NCBI RefSeq assembly: GCF_001463705.1
Contig: NZ_BBWH01000028.1
Span: 1-64,000 of the forward strand
Direction of reading: 5' to 3'
Origin: Aureimonas sp. AU12
GTDB lineage: Bacteria > Pseudomonadota > Alphaproteobacteria > Rhizobiales > Rhizobiaceae
DNA length: 64,000 nt
The notes beneath the pieces were generated by a model, which made no database searches, was not told the origin of the DNA, and worked only from the letters and a program-made list of their open reading frames with translations. Within the stretch, counting starts at the first letter, position 1. The number at the start of each line of letters is the position of its first letter. The translations under genes were made by a program, and so were the position numbers. This document shows, piece by piece, positions 55,841 through 64,000 of the stretch.

Positions 55841-56338
55841 TTACGGCTTGTAGACGACCGGCGTCGCGTCGGCGTCCTGCAGCGTCAGACGCGCGACGCC
55901 GACGGTGGCGTTGACGCCTTCCTGGATCTGCAGGCTGGTCGGCTGCAGGGTGAAGCCGCGGTCGGGACCGCCGAGCAGGGTCTTTCCGCCGCCGCCGATG
56001 GCGAAGGACGCGTCGATGCTCGTACCGTAGTAGGTGCCGGCCAGCGACATCGGCTCGCCCGCCTCGAAGCTGGCGGCCAGCACAGACCACGTCATCAGCG
56101 TGCGGCCGGTGATGCCGAGATCGACGCCGTAGGTGTCGAGCGTGCCGACATAGGTTTCGGTGCCGTGGAACTTGCCGAAGGGGATGTAGCGGCAAAGCAC
56201 CGTCTCGCTGGACGAGACGATCTGGTTGATCGTGCCCTGGCTCTTGCAGGACAGCGTGCCGACCTTGGCGCCGGCATGAGCGGGAAGCGCCGTGGCCGCG
56301 AGGGAGGCGAAGGCGACGGCGGCGAGAAGGGTCTTCAT
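55841..56338 (-). CDS. DUF992 family exported protein
   Basis: 165 residues. The signal peptide covers 1-22 (ALPAHA). The mature protein starts GAKVGTLSCKSQGTINQIVS and has two conserved cysteines, with SETVLCRYIPFGKFHGTETY and SLAGTYYGTSIDASFAIGGG following. This is the pattern of DUF992, a periplasmic family found mainly in Rhizobiales and of unknown function. The start is ATG 56338. The frame is open 26 codons upstream without a signal peptide. Two single TTAAC half sites lie just upstream. Confidence 0.88.
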   Translation of the reverse strand: MKTLLAAVAFASLAATALPAHAGAKVGTLSCKSQGTINQIVSSSETVLCRYIPFGKFHGTETYVGTLDTYGVDLGITGRTLMTWSVLAASFEAGEPMSLAGTYYGTSIDASFAIGGGGKTLLGGPDRGFTLQPTSLQIQEGVNATVGVARLTLQDADATPVVYKP

Positions 56339-56512
56339 GGCATTCACTCGATTTCTTAACGAGGGGAACTGCCGCGTTAACCCTTTGAGATGCCGAGCGG
56401 TTTCATCTGAGCGCAATTTCTCGCGATCACGAAACGTATCGTGCGAGATATAGTGCGACGATCGATGGCGTTCGGCACGGCCTTGGATCCTGCCGAACGC
56501 CCGCGTGGGTTG

Positions 56513-57385
56513 TCAGGCGCCGGGCGCCGAGCCGCGCGTGCGCGAGACGCCGTCTTTGGCCGGCTGGTAGCTCGGATCGAGCTGTGCGGCATGGGCGAAG
56601 GAGCGGTAGGCCTTGGCCTTGTCGCCGCGCGCCTCGAGGACGAGACCCTGATTGGCCCAGAACTCGGCACGCTTGCCGTCGAGCTGGATCGCCCGGTTGA
56701 TGTCGTCGGAGGCATCCTCGACATTGTTGAGTGCGAGGTAGGAGATCGAGCGGCCCGAATAGGGTTCGGGCGCGTTAGCATCCATCGAGATCGCCGTCGA
56801 GAAATCCTCGATCGCCTGCCGGTGCTGGCCGTCGAGCTGATAGAGCAAGCCGCGATTATGATAGGCGCGCGGATCGGTGGTGTTGAGATCGATGGCGCGC
56901 TGGAAGTCGCCGAGGGCCTCGCGGTTGCGGCCGGCAAGGCGGTAGATGTTGCCGCGCCCGATATAGGCCGAATCGTAATTCGCGTTGATCTTCAAGGCGG
57001 CGTTGTAGTCGGCGACTGCCTCGGGGTTCTTGTTCGTCTGGCGCAGCACCAGAGCCCGGTTGGCATAAGCCTGATAGAAATTGGGGTCGAGCTGGATCGC
57101 GGTCGAGAAGTCCTGGATGGCGCGATCGTTCTCGCCCGAACGCCCGTAGGCGATGCCGCGCACGTTGTAGGCTTCGGGATTGCGCGGATCGGCATTCACC
57201 GCAGCCGTCAGCGAGGACAGGTTCTCGGCCGACCCTTGCGCCTGATCGAGATTGATCGACTGCAGCGTCGGGCCGCTCTGGCACGAGGCGAGGAGGAGCG
57301 CAGCCGCCAGGGCCGCGCCGGTGCGCAGTCCGTCCGCTCCGTTGGGGCGGCGCATCGTCGAGCGGACCGGGGATGACACTGTCAC
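56513..57385 (-). CDS. TPR-repeat lipoprotein (NlpI-like)
   Basis: 290 residues from GTG 57385, which has AAGGA seven bases upstream. ATG 57355 is an alternative. The signal region ends in LLLASCQSG, a good lipobox. About seven tetratricopeptide units follow, for example AYNVRGIAYGRSGENDRAIQ, AYANRALVLRQTNKNPEAVA and AYIGRGNIYRLAGRNREALG. It probably sits in the outer or inner membrane facing the periplasm and binds partner proteins, like NlpI with peptidoglycan hydrolases. The partner is unknown. Confidence 0.87.
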   Translation of the reverse strand: MTVSSPVRSTMRRPNGADGLRTGAALAAALLLASCQSGPTLQSINLDQAQGSAENLSSLTAAVNADPRNPEAYNVRGIAYGRSGENDRAIQDFSTAIQLDPNFYQAYANRALVLRQTNKNPEAVADYNAALKINANYDSAYIGRGNIYRLAGRNREALGDFQRAIDLNTTDPRAYHNRGLLYQLDGQHRQAIEDFSTAISMDANAPEPYSGRSISYLALNNVEDASDDINRAIQLDGKRAEFWANQGLVLEARGDKAKAYRSFAHAAQLDPSYQPAKDGVSRTRGSAPGA

Positions 57386-57633
57386 GCGAATTTCCTTATG
57401 AGGCGGATCGTTCGGGGGGGCGGCAGGCCCCCCATAAGCTGCTGATAACGGCCGAACAATGATCATGAACCTGTCGAACTTGCGTGAAACCGGATCGCGG
57501 CGCCTCTCCGTCGTGTTTGCCACATCGCCGTGGTGCGCGGGCCACGGCTCGTCATCGTGACGGGGGCACCGCAGGGCCTCGGCCTCTTCGCGCAGGACGC
57601 CTTCCAGTGTCGAGGATTGGAGGACGGGCGCGC

Positions 57634-59709
57634 TCACGCCTTCGGTTTCTCCGGAAGGCTGATCTCCGCTATTCCGGCGGACGGCCTATCAGGCAGGGGG
57701 TTTTCTGTCGGTATTCTCTCATCCGCCGGATCCTCAGTCTTCGCCGAGGTGGGGCGGCGGATACCGCCGAGGATGTGGCGGATGGCGTGAATGGCGAGAA
57801 TGGCGTCGGGCTGGGCGAGATCGCTGCCGCGCGCCGTGGTTTTCGGTGGGGTGAGCGCAGCGGTGCGGGTCTCGCTGAAGATGTCGACGGGATGCTGTCG
57901 AAGGGCCGCCAGATCCCTTCGGCAGGCCGCGAGGCCGTCCGCATAGTCGGGATCGGCGGTAGCGGGCGCCTTTTCCTGAAGCGCGCCGGCCAGCTGATGC
58001 GCCCAGTAGGCGAGCACCGTGAAGCGCAGCAGCGCCCGGCGCGCGATGCGGCGGCGCGACAGGGCCAGCCAGCCGCTGTCGAGCGGGCGGATCGCCGCCG
58101 CGATCTCGCCGTGCCGCCGGTCGAGCGCCCGCGTCACCGCCATCACGCGCCAGCTCGAAGCCTCGCCGCGACCGAACTCGCCCGCCGCCGCCAGAAGCCG
58201 GTCGAGCTCGGCGAGGAACCCCTCGACCGCCTTTCCGCTCGCCGCATCCGTTCGCTGCGGAAACACCAGGAATGCGACGCCGACGCCTGCCGCCGCACCG
58301 ATCAGCGTCTCTTCCAGCCGCACCACCAGCAGCCCCGGCGAGAAGTTGCCCAGCAGCCCGTAGAGAAGCGACAGCGCCACCGTCATGAAGAAGGTCATGC
58401 CGGCATAGGAGACCTGAAGGACGTAGAAGCCGAGAAAGACGCAGGCGCCGATCATCGCCAGCGACAGCGCGAACGCATCGTGGAACAGCGTCGCCATGCC
58501 GATGCCCGCAACGATGCCGAGGCCGGTGCCAAGCGCCCGGTTGACGCCCCGCAGCGCCGTGTCGCCCCGCGACTGGCTGTTCGTGAAGACGAGAAAGGCG
58601 GTCAGCACGGCCCAGAACCAGCGCTGTTCGGAGACGAGGAGACCGCCCGCCATGGCGATGGCGCAGGCGAGCACGACCTGCGCCGCCAAGCGAAAGGCGG
58701 GGTCGCGCCACAGCTTCGGCGCGGTCTCCTCACCGGCGGCGGCGGCCGCAGAGGGCGGCGCCGTGCGGTCGAGCGCTTCGTCGGTGAGGGCGGCGGCCGC
58801 CTTGCGCGCGTCGAGCCGCAGGCGCGCCAGCCGATCGAGCGCGGCCTTCAGCCGATCGAGCGCGGTCTCGTCCTCGGGCGCGGCGCCGATGCTGGCGGCG
58901 AGCGCCGTCTCGGTGGCGAGATGCAGGTCGAAGAGGCGGATGGAGAGCGTTGCGGCCGCGTCACGCGGGCCGGTGGCGCCGCCCCCGTCGGCCGGCAGGA
59001 ACCCTTCGGCGACCGCCAGCGCGTCCTTCACCCGCTGCACCGCCGCCACCGCGCCGTCGCGCGCTTCCGGCGTCCAGCCCTCGCGCCCGGCGCGGCGGAT
59101 CGCCGACACGACGGCGGCGATCCGCTTGTCGACGGCGCTCAAGGTCCGGCGGACGTCGCCGGACGGGCGATCGGGCACGAGCCGGTCGCGCACGAAGTCG
59201 GCGATCACGGCCGAGAGCGCGAGCGCGAAGGCGATGGCGCCGAGATCGCTCGGGACGGGGCGGAAATAGGCCCCGATGAAACAGGCCATGAAGGAGAACA
59301 TGCCGACCGCATTCCAGCGGGCGCCCCATTTGCGGGCATAGACGGCGAGGAACGCGACGAGGAGAAAGATCGCGTCGACCACCGGCGGATGCGCCGCGAG
59401 CGGACTGAGGGCTGCCAGCACGAGGAAGCCGGCCGCGGCCGCCATCGCGCGGGTGACGATCCGGTGGCGATGCGTGGCGTCGCGGATCGCGATCGCGCCC
59501 TGTAGCGCCAGCGTGAGCGCCACGGCATAGGCCGCGGCCGGCAGCGGCGCGACGCGGTGGGAGGCGGCGAGCGCCGAGGCCACGAGAACGAGCGTCAACG
59601 TCACCCGGCTTCCCATGCGAAGGCGCGTCAGGCCGGGATCGCCGGCGACGACGGCGTCGCGCACCCGGCGCGCGGCGGTCTCGACGAAGGAGGGCAGGGC
59701 TGGTGGCAT
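57634..59709 (-). CDS. FUSC-family membrane protein (aromatic acid exporter-like)
   Basis: 691 residues. Two blocks of about six hydrophobic helices (residues 35-170 and 345-465) are separated by a long helical cytoplasmic part and followed by a C-terminal soluble domain, the layout of FusC/YccS/AaeB proteins. The second block carries RWFWAVLTAFLVFTNSQSRG, the family signature region with GTGLGIVAGIGMATLFHDAF. These proteins are linked to export of aromatic acids or fusaric acid, usually with a membrane-fusion partner. None is adjacent here. The stop at 57634 leaves 248 bp to the TPR gene on the same strand. Confidence 0.85.
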   Translation of the reverse strand: MPPALPSFVETAARRVRDAVVAGDPGLTRLRMGSRVTLTLVLVASALAASHRVAPLPAAAYAVALTLALQGAIAIRDATHRHRIVTRAMAAAAGFLVLAALSPLAAHPPVVDAIFLLVAFLAVYARKWGARWNAVGMFSFMACFIGAYFRPVPSDLGAIAFALALSAVIADFVRDRLVPDRPSGDVRRTLSAVDKRIAAVVSAIRRAGREGWTPEARDGAVAAVQRVKDALAVAEGFLPADGGGATGPRDAAATLSIRLFDLHLATETALAASIGAAPEDETALDRLKAALDRLARLRLDARKAAAALTDEALDRTAPPSAAAAAGEETAPKLWRDPAFRLAAQVVLACAIAMAGGLLVSEQRWFWAVLTAFLVFTNSQSRGDTALRGVNRALGTGLGIVAGIGMATLFHDAFALSLAMIGACVFLGFYVLQVSYAGMTFFMTVALSLLYGLLGNFSPGLLVVRLEETLIGAAAGVGVAFLVFPQRTDAASGKAVEGFLAELDRLLAAAGEFGRGEASSWRVMAVTRALDRRHGEIAAAIRPLDSGWLALSRRRIARRALLRFTVLAYWAHQLAGALQEKAPATADPDYADGLAACRRDLAALRQHPVDIFSETRTAALTPPKTTARGSDLAQPDAILAIHAIRHILGGIRRPTSAKTEDPADERIPTENPLPDRPSAGIAEISLPEKPKA

Positions 59710-60008
59710 GGCGGCGGGCGGACCGGTGCGGAGCGGGAGCGTTCACTAGGGACACTCGGGCGCCCGGTGCAAGACCCGGAGGCCGGTCGAAGCGTCCAGT
59801 GCCTCACGAAGCAACTTAGCAAGAATGACTGACGAAACGGCGACGGAAGCTTGCGTTCGATAGGACGCATAAAAAAACGTCAGTAGCGCTCTGGATAAGT
59901 CTTGGATGCGGCCATTTATCACAAAGGAGACCGGCGCTCGCGGGAGTGGTCGGCCAAATTCGTCGGCGGCGTCTGTCGCCCGGCACATGAGATGAGTTGG
60001 AGTTGGAT

Positions 60009-60926
60009 ATGGTTGACATCGTGGATCGGGGCCCGGCCGTCGGCGGCGGTCTTCGTCGGATCTCTTGGGGCGCGATCATCGCGGGAACGATCCTGACGCT
60101 CGTCGTCCAGATCATGCTGGCCCTGCTGGGCCTCGGCATCGGCCTGGCGACGATCGATCCGTCGGCCAGCGAGACGCCCTCGCTCTCGACCTTCACTTCG
60201 GCCGGCGGCATCTGGACCGTGCTGACGGTGCTGATCGCCACCTTCGTCGGCGGCTACGTGGCGGCACGCCTCGCAGGCAGCCTGTCGAAGCGTGACGGCG
60301 CTTTGCACGGCATCATCGTCTGGGCCACCTCGACCCTCGTCGTCATCTATCTCCTGACGAGCGGTGTCTCGGCCATGGTCAGCGGCGCCTTCGGTGCGCT
60401 CGGTTCGACCGTGCAGACGCTCGGCTCGGCCGCGTCCTCCGTGGTGCCCGGCTCGTTGAACGCGCTCAACGTGCTGCCGCCCGAACTCCAGGCTCGCGCT
60501 CGCCAGCTTCTGGAGCGCGGCCAGGATCAGGCTGCACAGGCCGCCGATCAGGTCCAGGACCAGGCCCAGCAGACCGCCAACACCGTCCAGCAGGCCGCCG
60601 GCACGCAGGATCTCGGCGATGCCGTCTCCAAGGTGTTCCAGGGCCTCGGCCAGAACGCCACGCCGGACCAGCGCCAGGCTGCCGTGCAGGTCATCTCGAC
60701 CGAGGCCGGCATCAGCCAGCAGGAAGCCGAACAGCGCCTGACGCAGTTCCAGGGCCAGTACGACCAGGCCGTCGAGCAGGCCAAGCAGACTGCGGCGCAG
60801 GCTGCCGACACCGCTTCGACAACCGCCTTCGTCGCCTTCGTCGGCCTGCTGCTCGGCCTCATCGTCGGTGCCCTCGGCGGCATCGTCGGCAAGCCGGCTC
60901 GCACCGTCGGTTACTACCGCGATTGA
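60009..60926 (+). CDS. Membrane protein with Q/A-rich amphipathic middle, unknown function
   Basis: 305 residues. Three hydrophobic helices lie at about 22-46, 72-94 and 103-125, then a long Ala/Gln-rich amphipathic helix region (about 160-275, for example ARQLLERGQDQAAQAADQVQ), then a C-terminal helix with small residues (AFVAFVGLLLGLIVGALGGI). The repeat-like heptads suggest a coiled coil, similar to stress-induced membrane proteins of rhizobia. The start is ATG 60009 with GGAG upstream; TTG 59997 would add four residues. A strong terminator follows. No family name can be given with confidence. Confidence 0.75.
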   Translation: MVDIVDRGPAVGGGLRRISWGAIIAGTILTLVVQIMLALLGLGIGLATIDPSASETPSLSTFTSAGGIWTVLTVLIATFVGGYVAARLAGSLSKRDGALHGIIVWATSTLVVIYLLTSGVSAMVSGAFGALGSTVQTLGSAASSVVPGSLNALNVLPPELQARARQLLERGQDQAAQAADQVQDQAQQTANTVQQAAGTQDLGDAVSKVFQGLGQNATPDQRQAAVQVISTEAGISQQEAEQRLTQFQGQYDQAVEQAKQTAAQAADTASTTAFVAFVGLLLGLIVGALGGIVGKPARTVGYYRD

Positions 60927-60952
60927 TCCCGACAGAACGTCGGACGATAGGG

Positions 60953-60978
60953 AAAGGCGGGCGCAAGCCCGCCTTTTT
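60953..60978 (+). terminator. Intrinsic terminator
   Basis: The stem AAAGGCGGGC / GCCCGCCTTT with loop GCAA is followed by a further TT and CTTT. It is a textbook rho-independent terminator 26 bp after the stop of the membrane protein gene. Confidence 0.95.
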
Positions 60979-61481
60979 CTTTGGTGGGGTCGGGATCGAC
61001 CGGCGTGGCGACGGGACAAGGCGAGAGATGCGGTCCGTATCGAATGATCCCGTCCAGCGTTTGGTGCGCAGAAGAGGAAGCGCCTCAGCGCGATTGCGCC
61101 CTGACGTCGGCAGTCCCCGCTGCGGCGTAGGATCTTCGGAAGGGGAGAGAGGGGTAGGTGGTTCGCCTGCGACAAACGTTGCAGCGCCGATCGCTTGGTC
61201 AGCGGCTGTCCTCGGATGCAGACTCACTCAGATGCTGCAGCCGACCGACTGAGGCCGACTGATTGAAGCCCGTTATGTCCGATAGGACGATAGGCCGAAG
61301 GCCAGTCGGTCGATAACTACAGAACGGACGACATGCCGTCCTCTGCGTCTGTCTTGACCAATGCCGCTCGGTCGTTCTCTCAAGTCATGAACGGGATGAG
61401 ACACCGAGGCTGCCCGCCATACGGTTGGGCCTCTCACCAGCAAAAGCGGCGCGGCCGAGATCGAGACGCTTGTGGCAGCGT
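60979..61481. other. Long intergenic stretch without recognisable gene
   Basis: Short open frames exist on both strands, but none has a ribosome site, a family match or biased codon use. Part of a gap of about 1 kb before the aldolase gene. Nothing else seen. Confidence 0.4.
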
Positions 61482-61571
61482 TTAGAGATAGCCGAGGAAG
61501 TACGTGCTGGCCGCCAGCGTGGCACCGATGACGCATGAGGTCAGGACCATCGAAGGGCGCGACTCCGCCAT
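61482..61571 (-). CDS. Candidate small membrane protein
   Basis: A 29-residue frame (AESRPSMVLTSCVIGATLAA followed by STYFLGYL) would be one transmembrane helix. GGGAG lies 5 bp before the ATG. The same frame is open to 61775 (97 residues), adding a Pro/Arg-rich N-terminus. There is no homologue I can name. It is offered as a possible small protein in an otherwise empty interval. The remaining 61572-62005 shows only the aldolase promoter region. Confidence 0.3.
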   Translation of the reverse strand: MAESRPSMVLTSCVIGATLAASTYFLGYL

Positions 61572-62005
61572 CTGCTCCCGTTCCTGCGGCAGGAACCTGC
61601 GGCATGGAAGCCGGCGGGGCGGGGCGATCGGCTTCGGTGCGTGGATAATGGGCTTCACGTCAGGGCGCGCCGCGACCTCGACCGGGTCTGCCGCTGCGAC
61701 ACGGCAGAGGAGTGCGGGCGAGCCGACGCTTGGATCGAATCCGAAACCGTGGGGGAAGGCGGATTGTCCGCGCATAGGGTGGCTCCGAGCATTATCGAAC
61801 CGTTAACGGCCAAAGCACGGTTGAGTTGCATCGAGCCGGCACGCAACGCCTCACTTGCCCCTTCTGCCAAGTGCCCGAATTTTCAAACGATTTTAATATG
61901 GTCGCGCTCGCCTGCGGACCTTTACGCGGGGCAAGGGCGTCCGCACAAAGGCCCGTCTTGATCCTGCATCCGGTCCCGGCCGCGTGCGATCCCTGGGGGA
62001 AACCG

Positions 62006-62920
62006 ATGCTGAGAACCGATACCGTCCGCAAGATCCTGTCCTGGTACGAGGGCGAGACGCCCGGCCTGAAGTCCAACCTCTCGCGCCTCCTGATGCACGG
62101 GCGCCTGGCCGGTACCGGGCGCGTCGTCATCCTGCCGGTCGATCAGGGCTTCGAGCACGGGCCGGCCCGGTCCTTCGCGCCCAATCCGGCCGCCTACGAT
62201 CCGCACTATCTCTACGAGCTCGCCATCGAGTCCGGCGTCTCCGGCTATGCGGCCCCTCTCGGCCTGCTCGAGCAGGGTGCCGACACGTTCGCCGGCGAAG
62301 TGCCGCTGATCCTGAAGCTCAACAGCGGCAACTCGCTGGCCGAGGGCGCGGGCGACCAGGCGCTGACGGGCACGGTGGAGGACGCGCTGCGCCTCGGCTG
62401 CGTCGGCGTCGGCTTCACGATCTATCCGGGCTCCGACAATGCCTACGGCATGATGGAGGAGCTGCGCGAGATCACCCTGCAGGCGAAATCGCGCGGTCTG
62501 ATGACTGTGGTCTGGTCTTATCCGCGCGGCGGCAAGGTGACGAAGGCCGGCGAGACCGGCCTCGATATCATCGCCTACGCCGCACACATGGCCGCGCTGC
62601 TCGGCGCCACGATCATCAAGGTCAAGCTGCCGACCTCGCATGTCGATCTGGCCGACGCCAAGTCGACCTACGAGAAGAACGACATCCCGTCGGCCACCGC
62701 GGCCGACCGCGTGCGCCACATCATGCAGGCCTCGTTCGCGGGCAAGCGCATCGTCGTGTTCTCCGGCGGTGCCGCGAAGAACACCGAGGAACTGCTCGAG
62801 GAGGTCCGGGGCATCCGCGACGGCGGTGGCAATGGTTCGATCATCGGCCGCAACTCGTTCCAGCGCTCGAAGGCCGATGCGCTGAAGCTCCTGTCCGAGG
62901 TCATGGACCTCTACGCATGA
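62006..62920 (+). CDS. Class I fructose-bisphosphate aldolase, DhnA/FbaB type
   Basis: 304 residues. Schiff-base aldolase of glycolysis/gluconeogenesis. Conserved regions are GRVVILPVDQGFEHGPARSF, LKLNSGNSLA, CVGVGFTIYPGSDNAYGMME, VVWSYPRGGKVTK, and the lysine region ATIIKVKLPTSHVDL (Lys205 or Lys207 forms the imine). The glycine-rich phosphate loop is VVFSGGAAKN. The start is ATG 62006 behind GGGGGA. An upstream frame is longer but noncoding in composition. A strong GC hairpin follows at 62938. Confidence 0.93.
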   Translation: MLRTDTVRKILSWYEGETPGLKSNLSRLLMHGRLAGTGRVVILPVDQGFEHGPARSFAPNPAAYDPHYLYELAIESGVSGYAAPLGLLEQGADTFAGEVPLILKLNSGNSLAEGAGDQALTGTVEDALRLGCVGVGFTIYPGSDNAYGMMEELREITLQAKSRGLMTVVWSYPRGGKVTKAGETGLDIIAYAAHMAALLGATIIKVKLPTSHVDLADAKSTYEKNDIPSATAADRVRHIMQASFAGKRIVVFSGGAAKNTEELLEEVRGIRDGGGNGSIIGRNSFQRSKADALKLLSEVMDLYA

Positions 62921-62937
62921 TCGGATCAGCCAGAAAA

Positions 62938-62968
62938 GAGCGGGGCGACGCGCGGCGTCGCCCCGCTC
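62938..62968. terminator. GC-rich hairpin, probable terminator of the aldolase gene
   Basis: The perfect 14-bp stem GAGCGGGGCGACGC / GCGTCGCCCCGCTC with a 3-nt loop lies 17 bp after the aldolase stop. There is no U-run. Confidence 0.65.
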
Positions 62969-63084
62969 GAATGCCTTGCCGCGATGCCTTCGCATCGCTA
63001 CTTGCCATGTGAGGATGCCCCAGGGCACCCGCGACCGGCGCCGCGTGTTCCCGAGCGAGGCGGTGCCAGGGCAAGGACGAGACG

Positions 63085-63534
63085 GTGACCGACATCCACG
63101 CCAAGACCGGCTCGACCGGCAAGACGGTCTCCCTGACCCGCAACGAAGACCTGGTGCTGACCGCGCTGCGCGGTGAAAGTGCGCCTCAGACGGCCTACCA
63201 GCTCCTCGACCGGCTGCGTGCCGACGGCATCAAGGCCCCGCTGCAAGTCTATCGCGCGCTGCGCTCGCTCGGCGACCGCCGCCTCGTGCATCGCCTCGAA
63301 AGCCTCAACGCCTTCGTTGCCTGCTGTCACGATCACGGCGAGGTCCGCCATTCCGCGGTCTTTGCGATCTGCGACCGCTGCGGCCGGGTGGACGAGTTCG
63401 CCGATACCCTCGTGGACGAGCAACTGGACGCGCTGGCCGGGCGGATGCGCTTTCGCATGGAACAGGCGGCGGTGGAGATCCGGGGCGTCTGCGGCGATTG
63501 CGCCGACGAGGCGGGCTCCGCGGTCGAGGGCTGA
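63085..63534 (+). CDS. Fur-family regulator, Zur-like
   Basis: 149 residues. The winged-helix N-terminus has LTRNEDLVLTALRGESAPQT and LRADGIKAPLQVYRALRSLG. The C-terminal half has VACCHDHGEVRHSAVFAICD, the structural-zinc pair in ICDRCGRV and a second pair in GVCGDCADE. The Cys-rich layout and the HDHG..H region fit the zinc-responsive Zur branch better than Fur. GTG start behind AAGGA. It may control zinc genes such as the CobW unit 24 kb away, which is inference; no zinc ABC transporter is adjacent. Confidence 0.8.
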   Translation: MTDIHAKTGSTGKTVSLTRNEDLVLTALRGESAPQTAYQLLDRLRADGIKAPLQVYRALRSLGDRRLVHRLESLNAFVACCHDHGEVRHSAVFAICDRCGRVDEFADTLVDEQLDALAGRMRFRMEQAAVEIRGVCGDCADEAGSAVEG

Positions 63535-64000
63535 AGCGAATCGCCTGACCTCGTCGAAGGCGTTTGGCCGCGGGCGGCCCACTCTTTCCGGTTCCGCAGG
63601 ATGGAATGAGATGAGTCGGACGGCAAGGGCACATCCGCAGATTTTTCTGCGCCGCCCTCTTGTCGGAGGCACCAGTCCTTCCAGAGGGCGTCTTCCCTGT
63701 GCAAGCCTTTGCAAGGATTTCGAGCCCGCTTCTCCGACGATGCAATGGCGCTAAATCATGGTTTCCATTTGGTTATCTTGCAACGATCCATTTGAAGAAC
63801 CCGTCTTGATGCCGCTTCGACAGGACAAGGGCATCAACAACTACCCAAACGATCGGCCTTCCCTTTTCGGATGTAGAAGCTGCAACTTCAGACCATCTTG
63901 TGGTTGCATTGTCACTTCCTTTCCGCCCCTGTCAAACTTCGTGATCGAACCCATCGAGCCGGAAGAAAATCATTGAAAATCAAGTAGTTGGATTAAGGCA
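63535..64000. other. Window end without confident gene; AT-richer tail
   Basis: From about 63750 the sequence becomes noticeably more AT-rich than the rest. A 72-codon frame at 63758-63976 (plus strand) with six cysteines is open but has no ribosome site or family resemblance. It may be the edge of a foreign segment or a promoter region for a gene beyond the window. Confidence 0.35.

Noticed and set aside
56348-56381. Two TTAAC half sites upstream of the DUF992 gene considered as a CtrA site
   Set aside because: The spacing is about 16 bp, not 7. The same holds for the pair near 33477-33495 (spacing 13).
63758-63976. A 72-codon cysteine-containing frame at the window end
   Set aside because: No ribosome binding site, no recognisable motif and no conserved context. 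Composition alone does not support a gene.

Overview
The window is GC-rich, densely packed bacterial chromosome, most likely from an alphaproteobacterium of the order Hyphomicrobiales (Rhizobiales). Pointers are choline-sulfatase BetC beside a ChoX-type binding protein, a PhoB-boxed ugpBAEC operon, a 377-residue Odc2-like ornithine decarboxylase, an HWE-type histidine kinase, DUF992 and DUF1007 proteins, the order cytochrome aa3 subunit IV - pntAA - pntAB - pntB, and a CtrA-like TTAA-N7-TTAA site. The genus cannot be fixed from the sequence alone. No prophage, CRISPR array, intact insertion sequence or rRNA was seen.

Layout. 1-2453: end of an iron-siderophore ABC operon (two FecCD-type permeases and an ATPase). 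2454-8078: a patchy region holding an aldo/keto reductase with a reductase remnant in front of it, a spore-photoproduct-lyase-like radical SAM protein, an ABC-F ATPase, and about 1 kb of decayed DNA containing pieces of an RND pump and an IS630 transposase. 8079-17338: small lipoprotein, tRNA-Arg(CCG), an osmoprotectant ABC operon lacking its own binding protein, an RND efflux pair, and an unpartnered choline-binding protein (choX) behind two BetI-like palindromes. 17616-20468: a GT61 glycosyltransferase with a different base composition, then betC. 20533-25332: Pho box and ugpBAEC, with a palindromic repeat and a hexanucleotide repeat wedged between ugpB and ugpA. 25431-29973: tandem glycine riboswitch, DadA-like dehydrogenase, N-acetylmuramidase, otsB and otsA.

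30053-40717: VOC protein, KDPG aldolase, lipoprotein hydrolase, GNAT, exported Inh-like protein, outer-membrane barrel, 2-hydroxyacid dehydrogenase, LacI and MarR regulators, creatininase-like amidohydrolase, and a CobW zinc GTPase coupled to a WD40 protein. 40737-49862: HWE kinase, GNAT, ornithine decarboxylase with a long structured leader, LysR regulator, L,D-transpeptidase, DUF1007-NicO metal transport pair and a class I amidotransferase. 50198-55767: a ParA-like protein lacking the P-loop lysine, RecX, a DJ-1/PfpI protein, and the cytochrome oxidase IV-transhydrogenase cluster. 55841-63534: DUF992 protein, TPR lipoprotein, FUSC transporter, a Q/A-rich membrane protein, DhnA-type aldolase and a Zur-like Fur regulator.

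Common themes are osmoprotection (choline, choline sulfate, trehalose, osmolyte uptake), phosphate and iron scavenging, and zinc or nickel handling. The most interesting signals are the photoproduct-lyase homologue with all four key cysteines, the riboswitch-dadA unit, the disrupted ugpA 5' end, the CtrA-marked ParA-like gene, the odc leader and the CobW-WD40 pair.
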